In this document: in pieces, positions 27,774-35,993 of the stretch
Position numbering within the stretch: position 1 is the stretch's first letter
How the letters are laid out: each line of letters opens with the position of its first letter
DNA from: Aeromicrobium sp. PE09-221
GTDB lineage: Bacteria; Actinomycetota; Actinomycetes; Propionibacteriales; Nocardioidaceae
DNA length: 64,000 nt
Direction: 5' to 3'
Assembly: GCF_002174305.1 (NCBI RefSeq)
Contig: NZ_MIJB01000019.1
Span: forward strand, 94,001 to 158,000
The notes under the pieces: model-generated
What the model saw: the letters and a program-made list of their open reading frames with translations, nothing else
The model's database searches: none
What the model was told of the DNA's origin: nothing
Translations under genes and position numbers: made by a program

Positions 27774-29446
27774 ACAGTGAGCATAGATCGATCGACCTCA
27801 TAGCGGTCGAGGTGACGTGCCGTGCTCCAACGCGGAGACGCCCAGGTCCCCTCGATGAGCCGCACCCCGGGCTGCTCGAGCCAGCGGAGCACCGCCTCGG
27901 ACTCCTCGATGAGGGCCGATGGCGCCGGCCCCGTGGGGGCGGCGACCGATTCGGCGGTGGCCACGAGAGCCTCGATCCACGGCCAGGTCGCCGCGCCCCG
28001 GGGGAGGACTCCCGCAGCCGCCAATCGGCCATGACGGACGACATGCACCTCCCAGCCGTCGGTGCGGGGGGCCGCCGCGATCAGCTGGGGGATGCCGGCG
28101 ACTCCCGCGAGCCGCTGGGCTCGCCTGCTCCCGCGCAGGAAGGCCGTGAGCCGATCGCGCCAGACTCCGGCCTGCTCGTATCGCTCGCGCTCAGCCTGCT
28201 CGCGCATCTTGGCATCGATCCGCTCGACGACAACGGCATGCTGATCGCCACGCAGGGCGTCTCGCAGCCGCTCCACCTCCCCGGCGTACTCCGCTGCGCC
28301 GACCGAACCGTCGCAGGGAGAGAGGCAGCGACCGATGTCGGCGAGGGCGCACGGTGACCGGCGCGGCTCTTTGCCGAATCGCGTGGCGCACTGGCGTACG
28401 CGGAAGGTCTCGTGCAAGGCGGCGACGGCCGCCTCGGCGGCGGCCCGGCGGAAGGGCCCGATGTAATCGGCATCATCGCTGACCCGGGTCACGATCGACA
28501 GCCGCGGCCAGGGCTCGCGGGTGAGCTTGATCCAGGATTGCCGCTCAGGGAATTTGGAGCGCTTGTTGTAGGGCGGGCGATGCGCGTCGATGAGCCGCAG
28601 CTCCCGGACAGCCGCCTCGAGCGCGGTGCTGCACGACACCGTGTCGACGCGCTCGGCGATCGCGAGCATCTCGCCCATGCGTGAGCGGGTCTCAGAACGG
28701 GTGAAATAGGTTCGCACCCGCTTGCGCAGGGATCGTGAGGTGCCGACATAGAGGACGCGGTCGTCGCGATCGCGGAAGAGGTAGACGCCGGGGCCGTCGG
28801 GCAGTCCGTCGGCGAGGTGGCGCCGTCGACGCTGTGCCGGGGCGACGGCGGCGGTGAGATCGCGGACCTCCTCGAGCGTGTCCACGCCGAGCGAGCCGAG
28901 CCTCTCGAACAGCGTGTGCAGGACGTCGACGGTGGCCCGTGCGTCGGTGAGCGCACGGTGATCGGGCACGACATCGGAGAAGCGCGCCGCGAGGGTGGCG
29001 AGTTTGACATTGGGGACCTCGTCGCGCAGGAGTGCGCGTCGAGCGATCACCGCGGTATCCAGGACCTCGAAGCGGGGCCAGGGTAGCTCGAGCTGGGCGG
29101 CCGCGTGCTTGAGGAAGCCCGTGTCGAAGGGAGCGTTGTGGGCGACGAGCACACAGCCCTGTGCGAACTCCAGGAAGCTCGGCAGGACCTCGGCGATGCG
29201 TGGCGCGTCGATGACCATCTGATCGGTGATGCCGGTGAGCACCGTGATGAACGCCGGGATCGACTCATCGGGGTTGACGAGGGTCTGGAACTCTCCGAGA
29301 ACCTCACCGCCGCGGACCTTGACCGCGCCGACCTCGGTGATCTTCGCGCCCTTGGCGGGGGAGCCGCCGGTGGTCTCCAGGTCGACGACACAGAAGGTGA
29401 CGTCGTGCAAGGGACGGCCGAGGTCCTCGAAGCTTGGTTGGAACAC
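27770..29446 (-). CDS. DEDDh exonuclease fused to UvrC/Cho-type GIY-YIG nuclease
   Basis: 558 aa. Residues ~15-190 are a DnaQ-like 3'-5' exonuclease: DLETTGGSP (Exo I), AHNAPFDTGFL (Exo II) and DHRALTDA (Exo III). Residues ~205-290 are a GIY-YIG endonuclease (GPGVYLFRDRDDRVLYVGTS). The rest resembles the UvrC linker/UVR region but lacks the C-terminal RNase H and HhH domains. It resembles mycobacterial Rv2191 and likely acts in DNA repair. GTG 29446 is chosen because TAGGGT is 7 nt upstream. A longer reading from TTG 29476 is unlikely. Confidence 0.92.
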   Translation of the reverse strand: MFQPSFEDLGRPLHDVTFCVVDLETTGGSPAKGAKITEVGAVKVRGGEVLGEFQTLVNPDESIPAFITVLTGITDQMVIDAPRIAEVLPSFLEFAQGCVLVAHNAPFDTGFLKHAAAQLELPWPRFEVLDTAVIARRALLRDEVPNVKLATLAARFSDVVPDHRALTDARATVDVLHTLFERLGSLGVDTLEEVRDLTAAVAPAQRRRRHLADGLPDGPGVYLFRDRDDRVLYVGTSRSLRKRVRTYFTRSETRSRMGEMLAIAERVDTVSCSTALEAAVRELRLIDAHRPPYNKRSKFPERQSWIKLTREPWPRLSIVTRVSDDADYIGPFRRAAAEAAVAALHETFRVRQCATRFGKEPRRSPCALADIGRCLSPCDGSVGAAEYAGEVERLRDALRGDQHAVVVERIDAKMREQAERERYEQAGVWRDRLTAFLRGSRRAQRLAGVAGIPQLIAAAPRTDGWEVHVVRHGRLAAAGVLPRGAATWPWIEALVATAESVAAPTGPAPSALIEESEAVLRWLEQPGVRLIEGTWASPRWSTARHLDRYEVDRSMLTV

Positions 29447-29453
29447 GCGGATC

Positions 29454-29459
29454 ACCCTA
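29454..29459 (-). promoter_or_regulatory. -10 of leaderless DnaQ-UvrC promoter
   Basis: TAGGGT on the minus strand, 7 nt before GTG 29446. Confidence 0.58.
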
Positions 29460-29543
29460 GGGTCGGCCACCGTCAATTCCGCGTGGGCCGCGGGAGGGCC
29501 ACCTCCTGCGACACGCCGGACCGAAAGTGTCAGTGGGTCTGCT

Positions 29544-29549
29544 TAGTGT
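29544..29549 (+). promoter_or_regulatory. -10 of leaderless small Cys-protein promoter
   Basis: TAGTGT, 7 nt before ATG 29557. Confidence 0.5.
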
Positions 29550-29556
29550 CGGGCAC

Positions 29557-29817
29557 ATGAAGGACATGAGCTTTGCCACACCGCTTCCTGGGCCAGGTGC
29601 GGACCCGCTCGTCGTGGACTGCGACAGCTGCGTCGTGCGCAGCCCCGGGGCCTGCGGCGATTGCGTCGTCAGCGTCTTGCTGGGTCCGCCACAGGATGTC
29701 GTCGCCCTCGATGACGCCGAGCGTTCCGCCCTCGGCGCCCTCGCCGATTCCGGACTCGTCCCCCCACTTCGGCTGATGACCCTCGATGATCCGCCGACGC
29801 ACCGCGACGCGAGTTGA
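29557..29817 (+). CDS. small four-cysteine protein, function unknown
   Basis: 86 aa. A cysteine cluster VDCDSCVVRSPGACGDCVVS (two C-x2-C pairs) could bind zinc or an Fe-S cluster. The C-terminal half is acidic and helical (ALDDAERSALGALADSGLVPPLRLM). No membrane segment is present. ATG 29557 has TAGTGT 7 nt upstream, and the end of the gene holds the -35 of the riboswitch promoter. The placement between the DnaQ-UvrC gene and the NlpC/P60 gene suggests a conserved actinobacterial gene. No name is known to me. Confidence 0.8.
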   Translation: MKDMSFATPLPGPGADPLVVDCDSCVVRSPGACGDCVVSVLLGPPQDVVALDDAERSALGALADSGLVPPLRLMTLDDPPTHRDAS

Positions 29818-29842
29818 ATCAGCCCCGCTCGTTGCCTAGAGT
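29814..29842 (+). promoter_or_regulatory. promoter of riboswitch-nlpC transcript
   Basis: TTGAAT (29814-29819) and TAGAGT (29837-29842) are separated by 17 bp. Transcription would start near 29849, just before the riboswitch. The -35 overlaps the stop codon of the small Cys protein. Confidence 0.7.
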
Positions 29843-29859
29843 GAGGCCTTGTGTCATCG

Positions 29860-30016
29860 ATGAACTCCGTCGACCGATGGGGGCGATGGCACCGCCGAAT
29901 CGCCCTCGGGCGGACCGGGGAACCAATCAGTGTGGGGTGAATCCTCGCCGGACATGTCCGACGAGGTAGGGCAGCCTTGAGCCCGAATCCGTCAGCTCAC
30001 CCGGTAGGCGTCGAGG
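29860..30016 (+). ncRNA. ydaO/yuaA-type c-di-AMP riboswitch
   Basis: Conserved blocks of this class appear in order: ACCGCCGAATCGCC, ACCGGGGAACCAAT, GGGGTGAATCC, a variable hairpin, TAGGGCAGCCTTGAGCCCGA, ATCCGTCAGCTCACCCGGTA and GGCGTCGAG. It lies directly upstream of an NlpC/P60 gene, the best-known target in actinobacteria. c-di-AMP binding normally turns such genes off. Boundaries are approximate. Confidence 0.92.
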
Positions 30017-30036
30017 TATCGAGCAGGAGTTGATCC

Positions 30037-31017
30037 GTGCCACGCACGCATCGCACGACGCGCCTTCGCGCGTTCGCCGTCGGAACGACGTCATTGGGCC
30101 TCGCGGCCGTCATGTCTCTGACGTCGGCCCAGGCTGACCCTCAGGTCACCGCCGACGACGTCGAGAAGGCCTTCCACGCCGCTGAGGCGGCCAATGAGGA
30201 GGTCAACCAGCTCACCGAGGACCAGGAGACGCTGCAGCGCCGCATCGACGCGCTCACCCAGGAGATCGAGCAGGTCCAGTCGCAGTACGACGCGCAGCGC
30301 ACCGAGCTCGAGTCCGCCATCGTCCAGCAGCATCTCGATGCTCCGCTGGGCCCGACGGTCAACCTCATCGCGAGCAAGGACGCCCAGGTCTTCCTCGACG
30401 GCCTGAGCGCCGTCGACGCGCTCAACACCTCGCGCTCGGAGGCCCTCGACGCGTTCTCCGACACCCATCGCGACCTGAAGAACCGCCAGAAGCAGCTCGA
30501 GCAGCATCGCGCCAAGCTCGAGGCCGCGGTGGCCGAGGCCGAGGAGAAGCAGGCCGAGGTCCAGAGCGCCTACGAGCAGGCCCAGGCCGATCTCGAGCGT
30601 CTCGATGCCGCGCAGCAGGAGCAGATCAACGCGCCGGGTGAGACCGAGGCGCCCGATGTCGAGATCCCTCCGGGGAGCGGCAATGCGCAGGCCGCGATCG
30701 AGTTCGCCCTCGCCCAGCTGGGCGACCCCTACGCTTACGGCGGCACCGGTCCCGACAGCTGGGACTGCTCGGGTCTGACCCAGGCCGCGTGGGCCGCCGC
30801 CGGCGTCTCGCTGCCTCGCGTCGTCGGCCCGCAGATCAATGCCGGCACCCGGATCCCGCTCAGCGAGGTCCAGCCTGGCGATCTCGTGGCGTACTCGAGC
30901 ATGTCGCACATCGGCATGTACATCGGTAACGGCCAGGTCATCCACGCGCCGCGTCCAGGTAAGACCGTTGAGATCGTCGGTCTCGGCGGATTCGACGTCG
31001 CCGCGCGCGTCGGCTGA
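30037..31017 (+). CDS. secreted NlpC/P60 peptidoglycan endopeptidase
   Basis: 326 aa. An N-terminal signal peptide (about 1-33, cleavage near AQADP) is followed by a long coiled coil (about 38-205, TEDQETLQRRIDALTQEIEQ...) and a C-terminal NlpC/P60 domain with catalytic Cys in SWDCSGLTQ and His in SHIGMYIGNG. It cleaves stem peptides during cell separation, like RipA-type hydrolases. GTG 30037 has AGGAG 7 nt upstream. Expression is under a c-di-AMP riboswitch. A GC hairpin follows the stop by 18 bp. Confidence 0.95.
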   Translation: MPRTHRTTRLRAFAVGTTSLGLAAVMSLTSAQADPQVTADDVEKAFHAAEAANEEVNQLTEDQETLQRRIDALTQEIEQVQSQYDAQRTELESAIVQQHLDAPLGPTVNLIASKDAQVFLDGLSAVDALNTSRSEALDAFSDTHRDLKNRQKQLEQHRAKLEAAVAEAEEKQAEVQSAYEQAQADLERLDAAQQEQINAPGETEAPDVEIPPGSGNAQAAIEFALAQLGDPYAYGGTGPDSWDCSGLTQAAWAAAGVSLPRVVGPQINAGTRIPLSEVQPGDLVAYSSMSHIGMYIGNGQVIHAPRPGKTVEIVGLGGFDVAARVG

Positions 31018-31029
31018 TCGACCGACGCC

Positions 31030-32256
31030 ATGCCTGAGGGGCCCGCAGCGGGCCCCTCGCGGGTGGTGCGAGCCAATGTGTTCGCCCTCGCCGCGCTGAT
31101 CGTGATGGGCGCCGGGGTGCTGCTATGGCAGCAACCCTGGCGCCCTTCCTCGTCTGCGGACGAGGTGTCGTATCCCGATGCCCCTACGCGAGTCATCGAT
31201 CAGCAGCTGCGGGCGATGAGCGATACCACCGGGGAGGAGCTCATCGCCGCTGCCGGCCGTACGGGGACGGCGAAGCGAGCCGTGGAGGTCCTCGATCTCC
31301 TCGGCGGCAGGGAGGTCCGCTTCGGCTATGTCGACGGGGGACAGGCGCCCACGCGCGACGACGGTTCGACGACCGTCACCGTCCGGGTCACCTGGCAGAC
31401 CGATGGCTCGGTGCTCCCCGCCGCGGAACGTGCCAGTGAGGTCGAACTGGTGATGCGCCCCGACGGGGATCGCTTCGCCTGGACCGGCACGGATCGCCGG
31501 GACGGCGAGCCGCTCCCGCTGTGGCTGGCCGGGGAGATCAGCGTGGACGTCAGGGGGGAGGCGGTGGTCGTCGCGGTCGGGGACGCGCGGTCCGAGGAGA
31601 TCGCCCCGTCGGCCGTAGACGCCGCGCGACGCGCGCGAGAGGAACTCGGGGACACCGCGGGAGACCGGCTCGTCCTCGTCGTCCCCGCGACCGACGCGGG
31701 GCTCGGGCGTCTCGCCGGACGGGCTCCCGACGAAGCCGCCGCGATCGCCGCGGTCACCACCCGGCTGGACGCCACCTCGGACGCGGGGGCGGTCGTCGCC
31801 CTCAACCCCGCGGTCTTCGCCGAGATGGACGAACGCGGCCGACGCATCGTCTTGGTCCATGAGGCCGTGCACCAGCTGACGCAGGTCGTCGGCGCGCGTG
31901 TGGAGATGTGGGTGGCCGAGGGCTATGCCGATGAGATCGCCCTGCGCGGAGATACCGCGGACGTGGACACGAGTGCGGGACGGATCCTGGGCCAGGTGCG
32001 ACGTGAGGGGCCGCCCTCGGCCTTGCCCGGCCCCCAGGACTTCGGCGATGCCGAGCGGGTCACCGCCGTCTACGAGTCCGCTTGGCTCGCGGTGCGCATG
32101 CTCGTGGAGGAGTACGGCGACGCCCGGGTACGGGAGTTCTACGATGCCGTCGTCGCCGGGTCACCGGTGGACACGGCCCTGGCGGACGTCCTCGGCACGG
32201 ACCTGGACACCGTGACGACGCAGTGGCGGGACTACCTGGTCACGCTCGCCTCCTGA
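31030..32256 (+). CDS. membrane-anchored zinc metallopeptidase (gluzincin-like)
   Basis: 408 aa. A single N-terminal membrane helix (FALAALIVMGAGVLLW) is followed by an extracellular domain. The motif VLVHEAVHQLT (H-E-x-x-H) with WVAEGYADEIAL downstream (third zinc ligand Glu) indicates a gluzincin peptidase. The substrate is unknown, and a wall or surface protein is plausible given the NlpC/P60 neighbour. The start is uncertain: ATG 31030 lies in the arm of a strong hairpin and lacks a ribosome site. GTG 31063 or 31066 (VVRANVF) may be the true start. Confidence 0.85.
   Translation: MPEGPAAGPSRVVRANVFALAALIVMGAGVLLWQQPWRPSSSADEVSYPDAPTRVIDQQLRAMSDTTGEELIAAAGRTGTAKRAVEVLDLLGGREVRFGYVDGGQAPTRDDGSTTVTVRVTWQTDGSVLPAAERASEVELVMRPDGDRFAWTGTDRRDGEPLPLWLAGEISVDVRGEAVVVAVGDARSEEIAPSAVDAARRAREELGDTAGDRLVLVVPATDAGLGRLAGRAPDEAAAIAAVTTRLDATSDAGAVVALNPAVFAEMDERGRRIVLVHEAVHQLTQVVGARVEMWVAEGYADEIALRGDTADVDTSAGRILGQVRREGPPSALPGPQDFGDAERVTAVYESAWLAVRMLVEEYGDARVREFYDAVVAGSPVDTALADVLGTDLDTVTTQWRDYLVTLAS
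31036..31058 (+). terminator. GC-rich hairpin after the NlpC/P60 gene
   Basis: GAGGGGCCCG / CGGGCCCCTC, a perfect 10-bp stem with a 3-nt loop, lies 18 bp after the NlpC/P60 stop. It overlaps the first codons of the longest reading of the next gene. Confidence 0.6.
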
Positions 32257-32280
32257 CGGACCGCCGCCGGATGAGGGCGC

Positions 32281-34017
32281 TCAGCGGACGTACAGGGACT
32301 CGACCAGATCGTGGAAGTCGCGCAGCACGACGGGCCGCTTCACCTTGAACGAGGGTGTCAGGTAGCCGTTGTCCTCAGTCCAGTCCTCATCGAGGATCAC
32401 GAACTTGCGGATCGACTCCGCCCGCGAGACCTGGGTGTTGGCCTCGTCGACGGCGCCCTGGATGGCGTCGCGCAGCTCATCATCGTCCAGCGAACCCTCC
32501 CAGTGCTCCTGGTCGATCGTCACGAGGGCACCGATGAACGGCTTGCCATCGCCCACCACGAGGCACTGGCTCACATACGGATGGGCCCGCACGCGATCCT
32601 CCAGGACGCTCGGGGAGACGTTCTTGCCGCCCGCTGTGACGATGATCTCCTTCTTGCGCCCGGTGATCCGGATGAAGCCGTCGTCATCGATCTCACCCAG
32701 ATCGCCGGTGTGGAACCAGCCGTCCTCGGTGAGCACCTGCGCCGTGGCCTCCGGGTTGTTCCAGTAGCCGCCGAAGATCTGCGGCCCGCGGAAGAGCAGC
32801 TCGCCGTCCTCGGCGACCCTCACCTCGGTATCGGGGAAGGGCAGCCCGACGGTGCCCATGCGCTGCCGCTCGATTCGGTTGGCCGCGAGGGCGGCGGTGC
32901 TCTCGGTCAAGCCATAGCCCTCCAACACGATGACGCCGATGCCGCGGTAGAAATGGCCGAGTCGGTCACCCAGCGGGGCGCCTCCGGAAATCGCATAGCG
33001 GGCCTTGCCGCCGAGCGCGTCGCGCAGCTTGCCGTACACGAGGCGGTCGAAGAGCGCGTGCCGCAGACGCAGTCCGAGGCCCGCGCGACCGCCGTCCTCG
33101 GTGGCACGGCTGTAGGCGATCGCCGCCTGCGCGGCGCGATCGAAGATCCTGCCCTTGCCCTCCGCATAGGCCTTGGCGCTGGCTGAGTTGAAGACCTTCT
33201 CGAACACGCGGGGCACGCCGAGCACGAAGGTGGGCTGGAACTCGCCCAGATGCTCCACGAGATCGGGGATGTCGGCGGTGTGGCCGAGGACGGCGCCGGA
33301 ACGGATCGCGCCGATCTGGATGATGCGCGCGAAGACGTGGGCGAGGGGCAGGAAGAGGAGGGTCGAGGCGTCGGGCTCGGCGAACATCTCCGGCAGCACC
33401 TCGATCGCGCCGCCCAGCTCCGCCCGGAAGTTGCCGTGCGTCAGCTCGCAGCCCTTGGGACGTCCGGTGGTGCCCGAGGTGTAGATGAGAGTGGCGATCG
33501 ACTCCGAGGACAAGGTCGCGAGGCGCTCGTCGACGGTGGCGTCGTCGATCTCCTCGCCCGCGGCGGGCAACGCCGCGAGGACATCCTCGATGGGGCGGAT
33601 GCTGCGGACGGCCGGGGCCTCGGTCCGCGCCTGCTCGACGCGGTCGCGATGCTCCTCGGTCTCCACGAAGACGTGCGTGGCACCGGAGTCAGACAGGATC
33701 CACGCGATCTGCGAGGCCGAGGAGGTCTCATAGACCGGCACGCTGACAGCACCCGCCCACCAGATCGCGTAGTCGAGGACCGTCCACTCGTAACGGGTCT
33801 TGGCGATGATGGCGACCCGGTCGCCGGCTTGCACGCCCTCGGCCACCAGGCCCTTCGCGGCGGCTACGACCTGCGCGTGGAACTCGCGGGTGGTGACCTC
33901 GGTCCAGGCTCCGTCGATCCGGCGGCGCAGCGCTATCTCGTCGGGTGCCTCGACGACTCGGTCCAGCAGGTCGTGCGAGAGGTTGCCGAGGTCACTGGCG
34001 GGTGCTGCAGTACTCAC
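32281..34017 (-). CDS. fadD15: long-chain acyl-CoA/AMP synthetase (FadD15-like)
   Basis: 578 aa. The AMP-binding P-loop is TLIYTSGTTGRPKGCELTH; YGLTESTA and WFHTGDLGEID are motifs of the ANL superfamily, and the C-terminal GRKKEIIVTAGGKNVSP carries the hinge. It activates fatty acids to acyl-CoA. It is related to Rv2187 FadD15 by position and pattern. GTG 34017 has TAGGGT 8 nt upstream on the minus strand. It is divergent from the SRPBCC gene. Confidence 0.92.
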   Translation of the reverse strand: MSTAAPASDLGNLSHDLLDRVVEAPDEIALRRRIDGAWTEVTTREFHAQVVAAAKGLVAEGVQAGDRVAIIAKTRYEWTVLDYAIWWAGAVSVPVYETSSASQIAWILSDSGATHVFVETEEHRDRVEQARTEAPAVRSIRPIEDVLAALPAAGEEIDDATVDERLATLSSESIATLIYTSGTTGRPKGCELTHGNFRAELGGAIEVLPEMFAEPDASTLLFLPLAHVFARIIQIGAIRSGAVLGHTADIPDLVEHLGEFQPTFVLGVPRVFEKVFNSASAKAYAEGKGRIFDRAAQAAIAYSRATEDGGRAGLGLRLRHALFDRLVYGKLRDALGGKARYAISGGAPLGDRLGHFYRGIGVIVLEGYGLTESTAALAANRIERQRMGTVGLPFPDTEVRVAEDGELLFRGPQIFGGYWNNPEATAQVLTEDGWFHTGDLGEIDDDGFIRITGRKKEIIVTAGGKNVSPSVLEDRVRAHPYVSQCLVVGDGKPFIGALVTIDQEHWEGSLDDDELRDAIQGAVDEANTQVSRAESIRKFVILDEDWTEDNGYLTPSFKVKRPVVLRDFHDLVESLYVR

Positions 34018-34025
34018 AGTCCGTC

Positions 34026-34051
34026 ACCCTACCTCCGGCGACCACTAGGCT
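34026..34051. promoter_or_regulatory. divergent -10 elements of fadD15 and SRPBCC genes
   Basis: TAGGGT on the minus strand (34031-34026) is 8 nt before GTG 34017. TAGGCT on the plus strand (34046-34051) precedes a leader of about 43 nt with AGGAGG before ATG 34101. Confidence 0.55.
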
Positions 34052-34100
34052 GTACGGGGAGCGATGCTCCCCGCCGTTCACCACTGACCCAGGAGGATCG

Positions 34101-34553
34101 ATGGCGCGCACCGAGAGCAGCATCGTCGTGGCCGCGCCGGCGGCCGATGTCATGGCCGTCATCGCCGACTTCGAGCACTATCCGCAGTGGGCCACCGGCA
34201 TGCAGGAGGCCGAGGTCGTCGCCGATGGTCCTGCCGGTCGCGCCCGCGACGTGCGCTTCGTGCTCGCCGCCGCACCGATCAGCGATGAGTTCACCTTGCG
34301 CTACGACTGGGACGGCGACCGCGGTGTCTCCTGGAGTCTGCACGGTGATGCCTCGATGCTCACCGCGATGGACGGTGCCTATCTGCTGCGCCCGGTCGAC
34401 GACGGCACCGAGGTGACCTACCAGCTGCGCGTCGACGTCAAGGTGCCGCTGCTGGGCATGTTGAAGCGCAAGGCGGAGAAGGTCATCGTCGACACGGCGC
34501 TCAAAGGCCTGAAGAAACGTGTCGAGGGGATCGCCGGGGCGAGCGATGGCTGA
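34101..34553 (+). CDS. SRPBCC (START/polyketide cyclase-like) lipid-binding protein
   Basis: 150 aa. The N-terminal SIVVAAPAADVMAVIADFEHYPQWATGM is the typical first strand and helix of SRPBCC folds. The C-terminal long helix (MLKRKAEKVIVDTALKGLKKRVE) closes the hydrophobic cavity. It probably binds a lipid or prenyl ligand; the ligand is unknown. ATG 34101 has AGGAGG 4 nt upstream. Its end overlaps the glucokinase start by 8 bp. The same neighbour (Rv2185c) occurs beside fadD15 in mycobacteria. Confidence 0.9.
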   Translation: MARTESSIVVAAPAADVMAVIADFEHYPQWATGMQEAEVVADGPAGRARDVRFVLAAAPISDEFTLRYDWDGDRGVSWSLHGDASMLTAMDGAYLLRPVDDGTEVTYQLRVDVKVPLLGMLKRKAEKVIVDTALKGLKKRVEGIAGASDG

Positions 34554-35601
34554 CCGGCTCGCGATCGGCATCGACATCGGCGGCACCAAGATCGCCGCCG
34601 GGGTCGTCGACGAGGATGGCCGCCTGCTGGCGCAGAGCCGACGTGAGACGCCCACCACCGATCCGGTCGCGATGGTCGACGCGATCGCAGAGATCACCGC
34701 GGCGTTCCGCGACGACTGGCCCGTGCGGGCGCTCGGGGTCGGAGCGGCCGGCTATGTCGATGCCTCGCAGTCCACGGTCGTGTTCTCCCCGCATCTGGCG
34801 TGGCGGCATGAGCCCTTGCGCGATGCCATCGCCCGGCGGACCCGCTTGCCGGTGCTCGTCGACAACGACGCGAATGCGAGCGGCTGGGCCGAGTGGCGGT
34901 TCGGCGCCGCCCAGAACGAGGCCGATCTGGTGATGGTGACCCTCGGGACCGGTATCGGCGGGGCGATCGTCATCGATGGCCAGCCCTATCGGGGCCACTT
35001 CGGCATCGCGGGAGAGTTCGGGCACATGCAGGTGGTTCCCGAGGGCCGGCCCTGCGAATGCGGCAACAGAGGCTGCTGGGAGCAGTACGCCAGCGGTCGC
35101 GTGCTCCAGCGGCACGCCCGGGCAGCGGTCGAGGAGGCGACGCCCTTCGGCGCCGCGCTGCTCGCCGCGGCGGACGGCGACCCCGCGCGGGTCGACGGTG
35201 CGCTGGTCGGTCGCTTCGCCGCGCAGGGCGAGGAGGAGGCGGTGTCCTGGCTGACGGAGGTCGGAGACTGGCTCGGAGTCGGGCTGGCCAATGTCGCCGC
35301 CGCCCTCGATCCGGGGGTCTTCATCGTGGGCGGGGGAGTGAGTGCGAACGGAGACCTGCTGCTGGGTCCGGCGCGGGCTGCCTTCGCGAGGAGCCTGACC
35401 GGACGCGGCTACCGCGCCGAGGCGCGCATCGTCGGGGCGCATCTGGGGCCCGAGGCCGGTCTCATCGGCGCCGCCGACATGGCCCGGATCACAGCTCGGC
35501 GCCGTCGTCTGGCCAGTCCCGGTGCGAGGGTCCGCGTTCGGGGAGCCGCCAGAACAACCAGGCCACCGAGACGATCGAGGCGACCGTCAGCAGAGCAATG
35601 A
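34546..35601 (+). CDS. glk: ROK-family glucokinase with 3'-overlapping tail
   Basis: 351 aa. AIGIDIGGTKIAAGVVD is the ATP loop. VTLGTGIGGAIV and GEFGHMQV lie in the sugar site, and the zinc motif CECGNRGCWEQYASG is typical of ROK kinases. It probably phosphorylates glucose with ATP. ATG 34546 overlaps the SRPBCC stop. The conserved protein ends near residue 315. The last ~37 residues (basic, RRRRLASPGARVR...) overlap the 3' end of the convergent membrane-protein gene by 113 bp and look like read-through of a lost stop. Confidence 0.9.
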   Translation: MADRLAIGIDIGGTKIAAGVVDEDGRLLAQSRRETPTTDPVAMVDAIAEITAAFRDDWPVRALGVGAAGYVDASQSTVVFSPHLAWRHEPLRDAIARRTRLPVLVDNDANASGWAEWRFGAAQNEADLVMVTLGTGIGGAIVIDGQPYRGHFGIAGEFGHMQVVPEGRPCECGNRGCWEQYASGRVLQRHARAAVEEATPFGAALLAAADGDPARVDGALVGRFAAQGEEEAVSWLTEVGDWLGVGLANVAAALDPGVFIVGGGVSANGDLLLGPARAAFARSLTGRGYRAEARIVGAHLGPEAGLIGAADMARITARRRRLASPGARVRVRGAARTTRPPRRSRRPSAEQ

Positions 35602-35938
35602 GCCAGCTGGCGACCCAGAAGTCGAAGAGGAAGGACGCGACGACCAGGACGGGCGCCGCGAGCACGCCGGCCCAGGCCAGTCCGGTGCCCGGTGCGGGGC
35701 GGACACGGGCGGGAGGCACCTGGCGGTAGAACGGCACCTCGTCGTCGCCCTCGTCCTCGCGCAGCTCCGGGGGGAGATCGTCATCGAGGTCGGCGGGACC
35801 GGCAGGGACAGCGTCCTCCGTCTCGCGTTCGCGGGCATGACGTTCGGCGGCCTCGTCGAGGTCGGGAAGGTCGCTGAGATCCAGATCCAGTCCCTCGACG
35901 ATCCGATCGAATGCGTCGCGCTCGTCGCGCTCGTCCAT
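35489..35938 (-). CDS. small acidic-headed membrane protein, function unknown
   Basis: 149 aa. The first 75 residues are strongly acidic (DLDLSDLPDLDEAAERHARERE, DLDDDLPPELREDEGDDEVPF). Two membrane helices (about 87-105 and 110-130) and a short tail follow. This layout occurs in actinobacterial hypothetical proteins next to plsC and glucokinase genes. The 3' end overlaps the convergent glucokinase gene by 113 bp. The start ATG 35938 has no clear ribosome site. Confidence 0.78.
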   Translation of the reverse strand: MDERDERDAFDRIVEGLDLDLSDLPDLDEAAERHARERETEDAVPAGPADLDDDLPPELREDEGDDEVPFYRQVPPARVRPAPGTGLAWAGVLAAPVLVVASFLFDFWVASWLIALLTVASIVSVAWLFWRLPERGPSHRDWPDDGAEL

Positions 35939-35981
35939 GGCGACATCTTCGCACCAGTGGGGCCGCGCGGGCCAGGGGAGG

Positions 35982-35987
35982 TATGGT
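35982..35987 (+). promoter_or_regulatory. -10 of leaderless plsC promoter
   Basis: TATGGT, 6 nt before GTG 35994. Confidence 0.6.
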
Positions 35988-35993
35988 TCCGTC

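Noticed and set aside
34546..35601. Frameshift in the glucokinase gene
   Set aside because: The frame is intact through all ROK motifs; only the C-terminal tail is odd.
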